A stretch of 64,000 bases of DNA from Luscinia megarhynchos (lineage: Eukaryota > Chordata > Aves > Passeriformes > Turdidae): positions 62,001 through 126,000 of the forward strand of contig JAPFBE010000080.1 of the NCBI GenBank assembly GCA_034336665.1, in the 5' to 3' direction. Below are positions 54,013 through 64,000 of this stretch, in pieces. The notes under the pieces were generated by a model. That model saw only the letters and a list, made by a program, of their open reading frames with translations. It did no database searches and was not told the origin of the DNA. The stretch's first letter is position 1; each line of letters starts with the position of its first letter. Position numbers and translations under genes: made by a program.

Positions 54013-54830
54013 GACTGCGCGCCAGCGCGACACTGCCGCCGCGCACCGCGCACGCAGCCGATGCCGCGGCAACGCGCCCGCGCTTTACGGCGGTGCTCGC
54101 CTGGCCGCGCCGTCGCACGGCAGCGCGGATGTGTTCGCGACGGCCGCCCCGCGCTTTACGGCGTCACCGTGGCCAGCCCACTCTCGTCGCGCTTTACGGC
54201 CTCCCTCCACCACCCGCGCCTCCGCATGGCAGCGCCCGGCTGCTTTGCGGCACTGCCGCGGCGGTGGCTCATGGTAACGCAGCGCTTCATTGCGACCGCC
54301 GCGCTTGCGGCTCCCCGCCTCTGGGGCGCCTCCCGCGGGTTTCGGGCCCTTCGGGCGGGTTTTGGGTCGGTTTGGGGCTCCCGCAGGTGTTTCTGTTCCC
54401 GTGTTTCACGTCGGGAGGTTTTAGAACCCCGGGTCGAGTTCCCATGGTAACGCCAAGCTTAGAGCGTTGGTCGCCATGGCGGCAATGCCGCATTTGCGAC
54501 AGGCGCTTCCCGCCCTCCCGCGCCCTTTGCGACGGCCGCAGCGCGCTTGCAGCCGGAGCGCGGGGAGGAGCCCAGGCGGATGACGTCACGAGGCGGGGCT
54601 GTGGTGTGACGTCACTAGTGCGTATGACGTCACGGGGCCGATCGCACCGTCACAGCCGAGTTTGGGTTTTTCTTTTGGCGGTTTTGTGTCTTCTTTTTCT
54701 CCGAGATTTTTTTGTTTTGTTTTGTTTTTGTCCGGGGGCGCGGCTCTCACCCGCGGCCTCCGCGCCCTCACCCACCGCGCCCCTCCCCACCCTCTCACCC
54801 CCATTTTATAAAACGCGGCGAGGATAAGAA
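54013..54830 (-). promoter_or_regulatory. PSMD8: PSMD8 CpG-island promoter with three CREs
   Basis: Canonical TGACGTCA sites at 54581-54588, 54607-54614 and 54625-54632 lie about 570-620 bp upstream of the ATG. Between them and the ATG are diverged repeats with CGCGCTTTACGGC (about 54,079, 54,150, 54,187). ATTTTATAAAA at about 54,803-54,813 is TATA-like on both strands. CREs are typical of housekeeping promoters bound by CREB/ATF. Confidence 0.65.
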
Positions 54831-55229
54831 ACGGTCCCGGAGAGGGAGGGGCGGGGGAGTCCCGAGAGTTTTAGAGTCCCTGGAGAGGGATTTGGGGGTC
54901 CCGTTAGAGGAGTCCCTGAAAGAAAGTTTTGAGTCCCGAGGGGGTTGGCGGAGGGATCCCTGAAAAGGGATTTTGGGGTCCCAGGGAGTTTTTGTCCCTG
55001 AAGAGGGTTTTAGAGTCAGGGAGTTTTAAGAGTCCATGAAGGGGTTTTTGTGAGGTCCCTGGAGGGATTTTTGGGGGTCCTGTCCCTGAGGCTGACCCAG
55101 GGTCCCTGTGGGAGGGGACACGAGAGAGAGAAAAGACCCCAAAGTGATTGGGGGACATAGAGCTTCGTTAGCCCTCCCGAGTGCTCCCAGTCCCCTCCCA
55201 GTGCTCCCCAGTCCCTCCCAGTGCTCCCA

Positions 55230-57445
55230 GCTCCCCTAAGACCCCCGGATGTGGCAGTCGATCCCAGAGCACAGGGCGATCCCAGTGCTCCCAGTGCTCC
55301 AGTATGCCCAGTCAGAACCCCTGGATGTGCCAGTACACCCCCAGTATGGCCAAGGGCTGTTCCCAATCCTCTCCCAGTCCCTCCCCGAGTATCCCCAGTC
55401 CCCTTAGAACCCTGTATGTGGCAGTGCGTCTCCAGGCTGGCAGTGAGGATGTTCCCAGTGCCCAATCCCAGTATCGCTATCCCCAGTATCCCCTAGAACC
55501 CCTGGATGTGGCAGTGCAGCCTCCAGCCTGTGCAGCATAGAGGCTGCTCGAGTCCCTCTCCCAGTCCTCCCAGTGCTCCCAGTCAAGAACCCCTGGATGT
55601 GGCAGTAGGCCTCCAGCCACGGCAATGGGAGGCTGCTCAGTCCCCTCTCCCAGTGGTGCCCAATCCCAGTATCGGTGCTCCCCAGTATCCTAGAACCCCT
55701 GGATGTGGCAATGCTCGCCTCCCAGCCTACGGCAATGAGATGTTCCCAGTCCCCTCCCAGTGCTCCCCAGTATGCCCAGTCAGAAGCCCTGGATGCTCGC
55801 AGTCGCCTCCCAGGCTGGCATAGAGGCTGCTCAGTCCCTCTCCCAGTGCTCCCAGTGCTCCCAGTATCCCACTAGAGCCTGGGATGTGGCAGTAGGCCTC
55901 CCAGCCTGGCATGAGGAGCTGCTCCCCAGTGCCCAATCCCAGTGCTCCCGAGGTGCCCCAATCCCAGTGCTCCCAGTGCCCAATCCCAGTATCCCCAGTA
56001 TCCCCAGTGCCCTAGAACCCCTGGATGTGGCAGTAAGCCTCAGGCTGGCAAAAGCACGTAGAGCAGCCAGAGCAGCAGCAGCAGCTGACAGGCGTCAGCG
56101 CACTCGCCCTGAGTGCTCAATCCCAGTGCTCCCAGACTGCTCCCAGTGCAATCAGTAGGCTCCCGAGTGCCCCAATCCCAGTGCTCAGTGCCTAGAACCC
56201 CTGGATGTGGCAGTGCGCCTCAGACTCATAAACAGCAAGTAGAGCAGCCCAGAGCAGCAGCAACAGCTTGAGCGTCCAGCGCCCTCGGGGCCTAGTGCTC
56301 CCAGTGATCCCAGTCGCCCAATCCCAGTGCTCCCAGTGCGATCCCAGTGCTCCCCAGTGCCCAGTACCTAGAGCCTGGATGTGTGACGCCTCCAGGCTCG
56401 CAAAAGGCATTAAGAGCAGCTCAGAGCAGCAGCAGCAGCGACGTCAGCCTTGAACCCCTAGTGCAATCCCAGTGCTCCCAGTGCCCAATCCCAGTATCCC
56501 GAGTATCCCCAGTACCCCTAGGAGCCCCTGGATGTGGCAGTAAGCCTCCCAGGCTGGCAAAAGACACGTAGAAAGCAGCCAGAGCAGCAGCAGCATGCGA
56601 CGTCAGCATGGGGCCCTGAGTGCACCCAATCCCAGTGCTCCCAGTGCCCAATCCCAGTGGTCCCAGTGCCCAATCCCGTATCAAGTATCCCCAGTACCCT
56701 AGAACCCCTGGATGTGTGAAATGCAGCCTCCAGGCTGCATAAAAGCTTGCGTGGAAGCAGCCAGAGCAGCAGCAGCAGCCCAGCTGACGTCCAGCCTCGA
56801 GGCCCTAGTGCTCAATCCCAAGTGCTCCCCAGTGCTCCCCAGTGCACAATCAGCAGTGTCCCCAGGTGCCTAGAACCCCTGGATGTGAGCTTGTGCAGCC
56901 TCCAGACTGTGGGCAGAGCAGCATTAGAGCAGCCAGAGCAAAGCAGCAACTGGCCTTTGACGATCAGCACTCGAGGGGGGCCTAGTGCCCAATCCCAGTG
57001 CTCCCGAGTGCCCAATCCCAGTGCCCAATCCCAGTATCCCCAGTATCCCCAGTGCCCTAGAACCCCTGGATGTGGCAGTACGCCTCCAGGCTGGCAAGAG
57101 AAACACGTGGAAAGCATGCCAAACAGCATGCAGCCGTCAGCGACGTCAGCAGGGCCTAGTGCTCAATCAGTACTCCCAGTGCTCCCAGTGCCCCAATCCC
57201 AGTGCTCCCACAGTGCCCAATCCCAGGCTATCCCCAGTACCCTAGAACCCCTGGATGTGCGAGTGCGCCTCCCAGACAACCCAAACAGCAAGTGAGAGCA
57301 TGCGAGAGCAGCTGCAGCAGCAGGCGATCAGCCTCGAGGGCCTAGTGCTCAATCAGTGCTCGAGCAATCCCAGTGCCCAGTCAGTGTCGTAGTATCCCCA
57401 GTGTCTGACGCCCTAGAACCCCTGGATGTGGCAGTACGCCTCCAG
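55230..57445 (-). repeat. ~17 copies of the SLC8A2 C-terminus and stop codon
   Basis: Sense unit CTGGAGGCCTACTGCCACAT CCAGGGGTTCTAG (L-E-A-Y-C-H-I-Q-G-F-stop) recurs near 57413 (attached to the gene), 57242, 57058, 56872, 56699, 56518, 56369, 56192, 56013, 55872, 55782, 55690, 55584, 55494, 55401, 55312 and 55236. Units right of about 55,950 are ~180 bp and include GCTGCTGCTGCTCTGGCTGC from the last membrane segment; units to the left are ~90 bp. The spacer is (ACTGGGAGCACTGGGATTGG)n. Confidence 0.93.
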
Positions 57446-57800
57446 ACTTCATAAAGCAGCAAGCAGCCACGTAGGCAGCAGCAGCAATGCGCGTCCAGCT
57501 TAGCAGGCTGTGAGCCCTTAGCTTCGCCCGCCCGATGGTATGTAGCCTTGCTCCCTTTCTGCGACAGCGTGATGGCCAGCAGCAGTGAAAGAGCGATCAC
57601 CGGGAAGGCCATAGCGTGCCCGTGACACTTGCGAGCAGTGACCCCTCGCCGCCCAGTACACGCTTTGACCACCACGACCAAAGGCCAGCCCAGCCCAGGA
57701 ACCGTTGGCAGTTGGGCAGTGTAGCGTTGCGATGGAAGCGTCAGCAGGGAGTCCTACAGAGGCCGACCGCAGCTGACTGCTTGAGAAAAGTGTCACAGAG
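57413..57800 (-). CDS. SLC8A2: SLC8A2 last exon (second alpha repeat to C-terminus)
   Basis: GACACTTTT (D-T-F), ADASI, SVYWAARGH, MAFPV and final Y-C/HIQGF with TAG at 57415-57413. It aligns to DTFASKVAALQDxxADASIG...AVYWAVQGR...LEAYCHIRGF. Frame changes are frequent. Confidence 0.75.
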
Positions 57801-60800
57801 ACTATGGCCGAGAGTCAGATTGCAGAGGGTTGATATTGGGAGTAGTCAGGTCAGTTAGAGGACACTAGGATGACAGTGAGTGAAGAATAGTTAGAGAGAT
57901 TAGGGACTTTACAAGAGGATTAAGAGGGACATTAGAGGACGGGACATTAGAGGGGACGTAGGAGACATTGAGAGACGATATGCATTAAGCTAGTAGAGGA
58001 CGTGACATTAAGGGACATTAAAGATTTGGGACATTAGGGGATTGAGAGTAGAGGACATTGCTGCGAGAGTGGACATTAAGGGACATTAGGGACATTAGGG
58101 GGACATTAGGGGGACATTAGGGGACATTAGAGATTAAGAAGTTAGGGGACGTGGGGGATTGAGGCATTGGGGACATTGGGGGACATTGGGGGGTTGGAGA
58201 CGTGGGAGACAATGGGGACAGTGGGGGATTAGGAGACATTGGGGACGTGGGGACGATGAGGGACGTGGGGGGACATTGGGGATTAGGGGACATTAGAGAT
58301 TGGGGGGACATTAGAGGACAATGGGGGACATTGGGGGATTGGGACATTGGGGGGACATTGGGGACATTGGGGGACATTGGGGGACATTGGGGGATTAGGG
58401 ACATTAGGGGGATTAAGGGGACATTAGAGGTTATTAGGGACAGAGTTAGGGGACATTGTTAAGGGGATTAGGGACATCGAGGATAATGGGGGATTAGGGG
58501 ACATTAGGGATGTTAGGGACATTAGGGACAGTATTAAGAGTGGGATATTAGGAACTGTGGAGGACATTGGGGGTGTTAGGGGACACACACAAGGGACATC
58601 TGGGTATTAGGGGATATTACTGCAGAGGGTTGGGGACATTAGGGGTGTCAGGGACATTGAGGGGTTGGGGACATTACACAGGACATTAGGGATGTTGGGG
58701 ACATTGGGGACATTGGGACATTGGGGAGTGGGGATATTGGGGACATTAGAGGACATTAGGGGGTGTTGGGGTTACACAGGGACAGTGGGGACACTGGGGC
58801 ATTGTGGTGTATTGGGGGTGTTGGGGACATTGGAGATATTGGGATTTGGGGACATTAAAGGGACACTGAGGGGATTGGCGGTGTTGGGACATTGGGGACA
58901 TTGGGGGATATTGGAGGGGTTGGGAGGGACATTTAGGGACACAGGGACACTGGGGACGTTAGACATATTGTTAGGGACTGGGGATACCAAAATTAACAAA
59001 ACCCAGCAGTGGTAATCTGAGGAGCTGCCAGGTCCTTGTCCTGCCCCCAATGTCCCCAATGTCCCCTAATGTCCCCTAACACCCTGACACCCCAATGTCC
59101 CCAATCCTCAGTGTCCCCAGTGTCCCTGGGTGATCCTAAATGCAACCCTCCAATATCCCCAGCTATCCCCGTGTCCCCGGTGTCCCCAATCCCCAATCCC
59201 TCAGCATTTAGTGACCCCAATCTAAGTCTACGTCCCCAATGCAATGATGGTGTCCTCAGTACAGTGTCTGTGTCCTGACCCCCAGTGTCCCCAAGGTGTC
59301 CCGATGCCCTCTGCGGGGATGGACGTTCCCAAGCGCCCGCGAACACCATGACGTTGACCCGAGTCACTTGAGCTGAGAGTCCCTCAATGTCCTAATCCTC
59401 CAATGTCCCCAATGTCCCCAATGTCCCCAAAGAGTGTCCCCAAGGTGTCTCTCACCGAGGATGGAGGGGTCTTAAGCGCCACGAACCTGCAGCGTTGACC
59501 CGAGGTCCTTGAGGGAGCTGAGGAAGTCCCTCAATGTCCCCAATCCTCAATGTCCCCAATGTCCCCATGTCCCAAAGTGTCCCCATGCCCTCACCGAGGA
59601 TGGAGGTCTCCCAGCGCCCTGGGCTGCCAGTTGACCCGAGTCCTTGAGCAGCCCCGTCTGCTTGAAGTCTCTTATGGAGTGCGCCGATGTATGGAATCCA
59701 GCAACAGAGATGGGAAAACATGGCAGCCCGTGGGCGTACACTTGGTGAACAGAACCTTCAGGAACACCGTCAGGAGTGCATCCGTGGTCGAGCTTGGCTG
59801 ACGGCAGCTCCTCATGGCCCTGTTCGTCGTCGTCCTGGAGTCACCTCTTGGCGGGGGGACTGACGAAAGGTGGCACGGGATTAGAGGGATGCTGTGAGGG
59901 TGCTGGGATAGGACACCAAAACTGGGGACAGTGAGGGGTGGCAGTGGGACTGGGGACACAATAGAATAACACTGGGATAGGACAGCATAACTGGGGACAT
60001 CGAGGGGGTGGCAGTGGGATAGAGGGACACAAACTGGGGACAGTGAGGGGTGCTGGTGGGACTGGGAGCCACAATAGAGTGTAGCACTGGGATTGAGGAC
60101 ACAATGAGGGATAGCACTGGGATAGGGACACAAAGCTGAGGACAGCAAAGAGGGGGGTGGCACCAGGATGAGACAGCAAAACTGGGGACACGAGGGGTGG
60201 CAGTGGGACTGGGACACCGAGGACACAAAACTAGAGGACACAGGGGGGTAGCACTGGGAATTAGAGACAGAGACAGCACGGGGACTGGGGACAGCCTAGG
60301 GACAGCAAAACTGGGGACACTGAGGGGTGGCACCCGGGATGGGGACACTGAGGAGGTGGCAATGGGATTGAGGGAACACAATGGGGGTGGCACTGGGACT
60401 AGGGACAGTGAGACTGGGGACCTTGAGGTAGCACAGAGACTAGAAAGGAGACAGTGAGAGGTAGCACTAGGATTGGGGACAGAAATTGGCACGGGATTGG
60501 GGACACCTAAAAGGAGTGGTAACTGTGAGATTGGGAACACTCTGGGGACACACCAGATTAGGGGACACAAAGGTGGTGCTTGAGATTGGGGACTGAGTTG
60601 GGGACAGCGAGGGTGTACAGGACTGGGGACACACCAAAGGTGGTGGAGTGCTTACAGGGGTGTCTGCAAAGGTGGTGCTTGTGAGATTGAGGTCCCCAAA
60701 GGGGGACACCTCCAAGGGACATAGGGGTTTCTCTGGGGACATTCTGGGGACATTGGGGACACTCTGGTGACACTTGGGGACACTTTTGGGGGACACCAGG

Positions 60801-62868
60801 GACACCCTGTGGAGTGCCTTGGGACACCGAGGTCTGGGGGACACCTGGGAGTTCTGGTGACACTTGGGAGACACCTGGGGACACCTGGGGGACACTGTGG
60901 CACCTGCAGCGGTGATGGACACCAGAGGACACCCTGGGGACATTGTGAGTGACACCCTGGGGACAGGGCGGCACCTGCGTGACTGGTGATGATGGCCTCC
61001 AGGAACTGCTTTCCCACGCGCAGTGTGGTGCCGATGGCCGGTGGCCAGGTTGGTTTTCTTCATCAGCTTGTCCACGGTGTTCTGAGGGGACAGCAGGAGA
61101 CACCGAAGTCAGGCCGTGTCCCAAGGTGTCCCCAGGTGTCCCCAAGCAGTCCCCAGGTGTCACCTTGCGTGGCTCTCCTGGGAGTGGCTGACCTCGAGGC
61201 GCCCGGTTGTCATGGCGGGCTTGCCCCATGTGCGGCGTCGTGAGCCCGCGCCCTCCCTCCTCCTCGGCGAGAGCTGGCGGTCCAGCGTCCCCTGGAGACA
61301 AGGGGACATAGGGAGGCGAGGGGACAGGGACCACGAGGAGACAGGGACATGCGAGACATAGGGACTGCGGCATGGGGACAGGGGACATGGGGACAGGGAC
61401 AGGGGGACAGGAGACACCGGCATGGGGACATGGGGACATGGGCACAGGGACATGGGGACATGGGGGCGGGGACAGGGATGGAGACAGGGACATGGGGGCC
61501 CGGGGACATGCGGGGACAGGGACATGGGGACAGGGACACAACATGGGGACATGGGGACAGGGACAGGGACATGGGGACAGGGACACAGCATGGGGACATA
61601 GAGGGACATGGGGAGCCCGAGGGACATGGGGACAGTGTGGGGAGGAACACGGGGACAGGGGGCATGGCATGGGGACAGGGACAGGACAGGGACATGGGGA
61701 CAGGGACATGGGGACGAGGGACAGGGACCGCTGACATGAGAGGGGATGAGGGACAGGGACAGGGACATGGGGATGGGGACGAGACAGGGACAGGGACACA
61801 GCATGGGGACATGGGGACAGGGACAGGGACAGGGACATGGGGACATGGACAGGAACATGGGGGACAGGGGACACGGGGACAGGGACAGGGACTGGCGATG
61901 GGGACATGGGGACAGGGACAGGGGAGCAGGCACATGGGGACAGCAAAGAGGGACATGAGGACAGGGAGGACACAGACATGGGGACACAGTTTGGGGTACT
62001 TGGGGCACAGTTTGGGACACAGCGTGCATACATGGGGACACAGGGACAGTGTGGAGACATGGAGGCACTTGGCATGGGGACAGGGGACACAGTTTGGGGA
62101 CATGGGGACAGTTTGGGGACATGGGACAGCGTGGGGGATGCAGGGGACACAGGGACAGTCTGGGGACATGGGGACACAGTTTGGGGACCTGAGGGACACA
62201 ACACAGGGACCTAAGCGGCGTGGGGGGTGTGGCACACGGTGACGAGGACCGCACGGTGACAGGATGCGGTGGGGACCGCGGTGGGGACCACGGTGGGGAC
62301 TGCGGTGGGGACACGGTGACGGGACATGGTGGGGACGACGGTGGGGACACAGTGGGGACAGTGGGGACCACGGTGACAGGACGCGGTGACAGGACACGGC
62401 AGGGACACAGTGACGGGACACAGTGTGGGGACACAGTGACAGGACCGGTGACGGGACACGGTGACAGGACATGGTGGGGATACAGTGGCAGGACGGTGTG
62501 GGGACAAGGTGACGGGACATGCAGGGCTGACGGTGGGGACGGTGACGGGACGCGCGGGCACCGGTGACAGGACCGCGGTGACAGGACCCGGTGACAGGAC
62601 CGACTGAGGGCAGGGTGGCGTGCAAGCTCATGGCATCCGGGGCGGCAGTGAGGCTCCCTGCTTAGGTGAGCAGCAGAGCTGAGGAGAGAGAGGAGGGACA
62701 GGTGAGACCCCCGGACCCCAAAGTGTCCCCAGGTGTCCCCAGGTGTCCCCCGGTGTCCCCGTACCCGAGATGCCGCGCTTGAGCCAGCGCGGCGTCCCCA
62801 GCTCGATGAAGAAATTCTCCTTCTTCTCGTACTCCTCGTCGTCCACGATCTTCACCTGCAGCGTCTTC
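57413..62868 (-). CDS. SLC8A2: Sodium/calcium exchanger 2 (NCX2), 3' half
   Basis: Minus-strand exons: 62868-62765 (TLQVKIVDDEEYEKKENFFI and ELGTPRWLKRGIS, end of the second Calx-beta domain), a small exon near 62,690 (A-L-L-L), 61291-61164, 61081-60975 (NTVDKLMKKTNLA), ~59862-59595 (DY-like, HFLTVFLKVLF, GLLKDS) and ~57800-57413 (GNVTGSNAVN-like second alpha repeat, SVYWAARGH, then LEAYCHIQGF-stop). The LQVKIVDDEEYEKK and LKRGISALLL sequences fit NCX2 better than NCX1 or NCX3. NCX2 is a plasma-membrane 3Na+/1Ca2+ antiporter of neurons. The large first exon lies beyond the right edge. The last two exons are rich in indels. Confidence 0.88.
57860..58980. repeat. GGGGACATTGGGG / GGGACATTAGGG minisatellite
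   Basis: About 90 units of 10-13 bp. TTAGGG appears often but as a variant of TTGGGG within GACATT units, not as a telomere array. Confidence 0.92.
59285..59520 (-). repeat. Two extra copies of an SLC8A2 exon end (GLKDSVNAVV...) with donor
   Basis: CTTGAGG... to CCATCC(T/C)CG copies near 59,455-59,515 and 59,288-59,370 repeat the last ~65 bases of the exon at 59,595-59,660, each with GGGTCAACG and GGCGCTTGG-like landmarks. Spacing is about 145-165 bp. Confidence 0.85.
59595..59862 (-). CDS. SLC8A2: SLC8A2 exon with TM segments before the second alpha repeat
   Basis: LPS, LLTVFLKVLF, CHGFPIS-like, GLLKDSG and TSIL-like residues are readable in several frames, ending ATCCTCG|GTGAGG. This corresponds to PSCFDYVMHFLTVFWKVLF...GLKDSVNAVVFVALGTSIP. 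The start is approximate. Confidence 0.72.
59875..60640. repeat. GGTGGCACTGGGATTGGGGACA minisatellite, SLC8A2 intron
   Basis: About 25 units of 28-35 bp, GGGGACACAAAACTGGGGACA and GTGGCACTGGGATAGGGACA. Confidence 0.9.
60700..60960. repeat. GGGGACACCTGGGGACATT repeat
   Basis: About 14 diverged units just 3' of the NTVDKL exon in transcription. No exon copies were recognised. Confidence 0.8.
60975..61081 (-). CDS. SLC8A2: SLC8A2 exon NTVDKLxKKTNLA
   Basis: CTCAG|AACACCGTGG to CACGCAG|GTGCC. NTVDKLMKKTNLA is exact NCX sequence; GT-S-W-like residues are shifted, then EQFLEAI-like residues (Q-F-L-E-A-I) return. Confidence 0.88.
61164..61291 (-). CDS. SLC8A2: SLC8A2 exon after the Calx-beta domains
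   Basis: TCCAG|GGGACGCTGG to CGCAAG|GTGACA. Pieces L-D-R-Q-L, EEEG, MGKP-like GKPAM, N-R and RLEV align with DRKLTAEEEEARRIAEMGKP...CRLEV of NCX2. Frameshifts occur between them. Confidence 0.75.
61290..62225. repeat. GGACATGGGGACAGGG minisatellite, SLC8A2 intron
   Basis: About 75 units of 6-14 bp, purine-rich on plus, with ACAGTTTGGGGACA variants at the right end. Confidence 0.94.
62225..62620. repeat. GGTGACAGGACACGGTGGGGAC minisatellite
   Basis: About 25 units of 12-16 bp next to the small SLC8A2 exon. Confidence 0.92.
62655..62690 (-). CDS. SLC8A2: SLC8A2 small exon (A-L-L-L...)
   Basis: TCCTCAG|CTCTGCTGCTCACC follows directly in phase from the previous exon and gives A-L-L-L. Its 3' end is unclear (CTAAGCAGG... 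before a possible GT). SLC8A genes have very short alternatively spliced exons here, so a 15-25 nt exon would be normal. Confidence 0.55.
62765..62868 (-). CDS. SLC8A2: SLC8A2 Calx-beta exon
   Basis: CCCCAG|GAAGACGC to ATCTCGG|GTACGG, 104 bp without error. It encodes K-T-L-Q-V-K-I-V-D-D-E-E-Y-E-K-K and E-N-F-F-I-E-L-G, W-L-K-R-G-I-S. It ends in phase to be completed by CT of the next exon (Ala). Confidence 0.95.
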
Positions 62869-62894
62869 CTGGGGCGGGACACGGGGCCTTCAGC

Positions 62895-64000
62895 CTCGGG
62901 GCGTCGGCATCGGCATCGTCATCATTGTCATCGTCATCATTGTCATCGTCATTGTCATTGTCATCATCGTCATTGTCATCATCGTTATCGTATCATTGTC
63001 ATTGTTGTTATCGTCATTGTCATCGTTATCATCGTTATCATCGTCAGCATCATCGTCATTGTCATTGTCATCATCGTCATCACTGTGAGCATCATCGTCA
63101 TTGTCATCATTGTCATTGTCATCGTCATTGTCATTGTCATCGACATTGTCGTCATTGTCATCATCGTTATCGTATCATTGTCATTGTTGTTATCGTCATC
63201 ATCATTGTCATTGTCATTGTCATCATCGTCATCATCATCATTGTTATCGTCATTGTCATCATCATCATTTTCATTATCATCGTCATCATCATCATTGTCA
63301 TCATCGTTATCGTGTCATTGTCATTGTCATTATTGTCATTGTCATCGTTATCACCATTGTCATCATCATCATCTTCATTATCATCCACCACCGTCATCAT
63401 CATCATCATTGTCGTGATCATCGTCATTGTCATCATCATCATCGTCATTGCCATCATCGTTATTGTATCGTTGTCATTGTTGTCATTGTCATTGTCATTG
63501 TGAGCATCATTGTCATTGTCATCATCGTTACCATCATCATCATCATTGTCATCATCGTCACTGTCATCGTTATCATCATCGTTGTCATTGCCATCGTCAT
63601 TGTCATTTTCAGCATCATCATCCACCATCATCATCATCATCATCGTCGTGACCGTCATCTTCATTATTGTCATCATCGTCGTCATTGTCATTATCGTTAT
63701 CATTATTGTCATCATCGTCGTCATTGTCATCGTCGTCATTGTCATCGCCATTGTCATTTTCATCATCCATCATCATCATCATTGTTGTGATCGTCACCAT
63801 CGTCATCGTCATCATCATCGTCATGGTCATTGTCATCATTTTCTGCCATCATCATCATCATCATCATCACCATCATCACCACCCACCATCGTCCAATGGC
63901 ATTGTCACCATCATCATCATCACCATCATCATCCTCATTGTCATCGTCATCATCATCGTCATCGTCATCATCCATTCCTCCTCTTCCACCCCATCCGTGA
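62895..64000. repeat. (CATCATCGTCATTGT)n array, SLC8A2 intron at the right edge
   Basis: Triplet-phased CATCAT/CATTGT/CGTCAT units over more than 1.1 kb. Because the unit is a multiple of three, all frames stay open and read as poly-His/Ile/Val or poly-Asp/Met; these are not proteins. The array continues beyond the window. Confidence 0.95.

Noticed and set aside
54061..54450. An open frame of 129 codons and neighbours in the PSMD8 promoter island
   Set aside because: CpG-rich DNA is poor in stops. The frames show no homology and overlap tandem CGCTTTACGGC copies and CRE sites.
57900..58900. Frequent TTAGGG motifs suggesting interstitial telomere sequence
   Set aside because: TTAGGG occurs only inside longer GACATTAGGG units that alternate with GACATTGGGG. 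There is no tandem TTAGGG run.
62733..63975. Poly-His/Ile/Ser/Val and poly-Asp/Met frames over 200 codons
   Set aside because: Triplet-phased CATCATTGT repeat in an SLC8A2 intron; all frames are open because the unit length is a multiple of three.

Overview
This window is vertebrate nuclear DNA, most likely from a bird, and probably from a small GC-rich 'dot' microchromosome. The gene content points there: spliced orthologues of CRX (OTX5), histone H3.3, SELENOW, PSMD8 and SLC8A2 are recognisable. From memory, CRX, SELENOW, SLC8A2 and PSMD8 all lie on human 19q13, and birds carry that content on their smallest chromosomes. Almost everything between exons is minisatellite or microsatellite DNA, as reported for such chromosomes. 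No bacterial, phage or viral genes and no intact transposons were recognised. Nearly all long open frames are read-throughs of tandem repeats and are not genes.

Layout, left to right. 1-9,700: CRX on the minus strand. Its last coding exon lies beyond the left edge. The homeobox exon is 5106-5257, the first coding exon 6689-6769, a probable 5'UTR exon ends at 9155, and a promoter with OTX/CRX motifs lies near 9,590-9,700. 9,700-16,800: TTTTA, AT-rich and A/T-G/C mixed repeats, plus two polyadenylation-signal copies and a GGAATTTTC array that probably belong to the H3.3 3' side. 16,802-19,971: histone H3.3, minus strand, followed by a CCAAT/ZNF143-type CpG promoter up to about 20,650. 21,300-23,560: T/G-rich arrays. 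23,570-26,828: selenoprotein W, minus strand, with a candidate SECIS element about 1.1 kb beyond the stop codon, across a palindromic TATCGCGATA array. 28,051-40,697: a delta connexin (Cx36 type) on the plus strand. 41,200-43,800: repeats. 43,930-44,220: an orphan CCAAT/E2F/Sp1 promoter-like island. 44,270-54,012: PSMD8, minus strand, with a three-CRE cluster upstream. 55,230-62,868: the 3' half of SLC8A2 (Na+/Ca2+ exchanger 2), minus strand, whose 5' exons lie off the right edge. 62,880-64,000: a CATCATTGT-type array.

The most unusual feature is structural. In every multi-exon gene except SELENOW, the edges of exons, with their splice sites or stop codon, are themselves the units of tandem arrays. 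Examples are 13 extra copies of the CRX homeobox exon end with its donor, about 23 extra copies of a connexin exon end and 9 extra of the next exon's start, about 8 copies of the connexin stop codon, and about 16 extra copies of the SLC8A2 C-terminus and stop. The connexin also has a 6.2 kb interruption at a site that is intronless in mammalian Cx36, with repeated exon edges on both sides. This suggests an intron gained by tandem duplication at a CAG|GTG site.

Base-level quality is uneven. Some exons are perfect (CRX homeobox, H3.3 exons, PSMD8 last exon, one SLC8A2 exon). Others carry single-base indels, and 45-60 kb looks noisy (TGGGG read as TAGGG, CCCCAAAA read as CTAAAA). I read most frameshifts as consensus errors in repeats and not as gene decay. 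Resequencing could overturn that.
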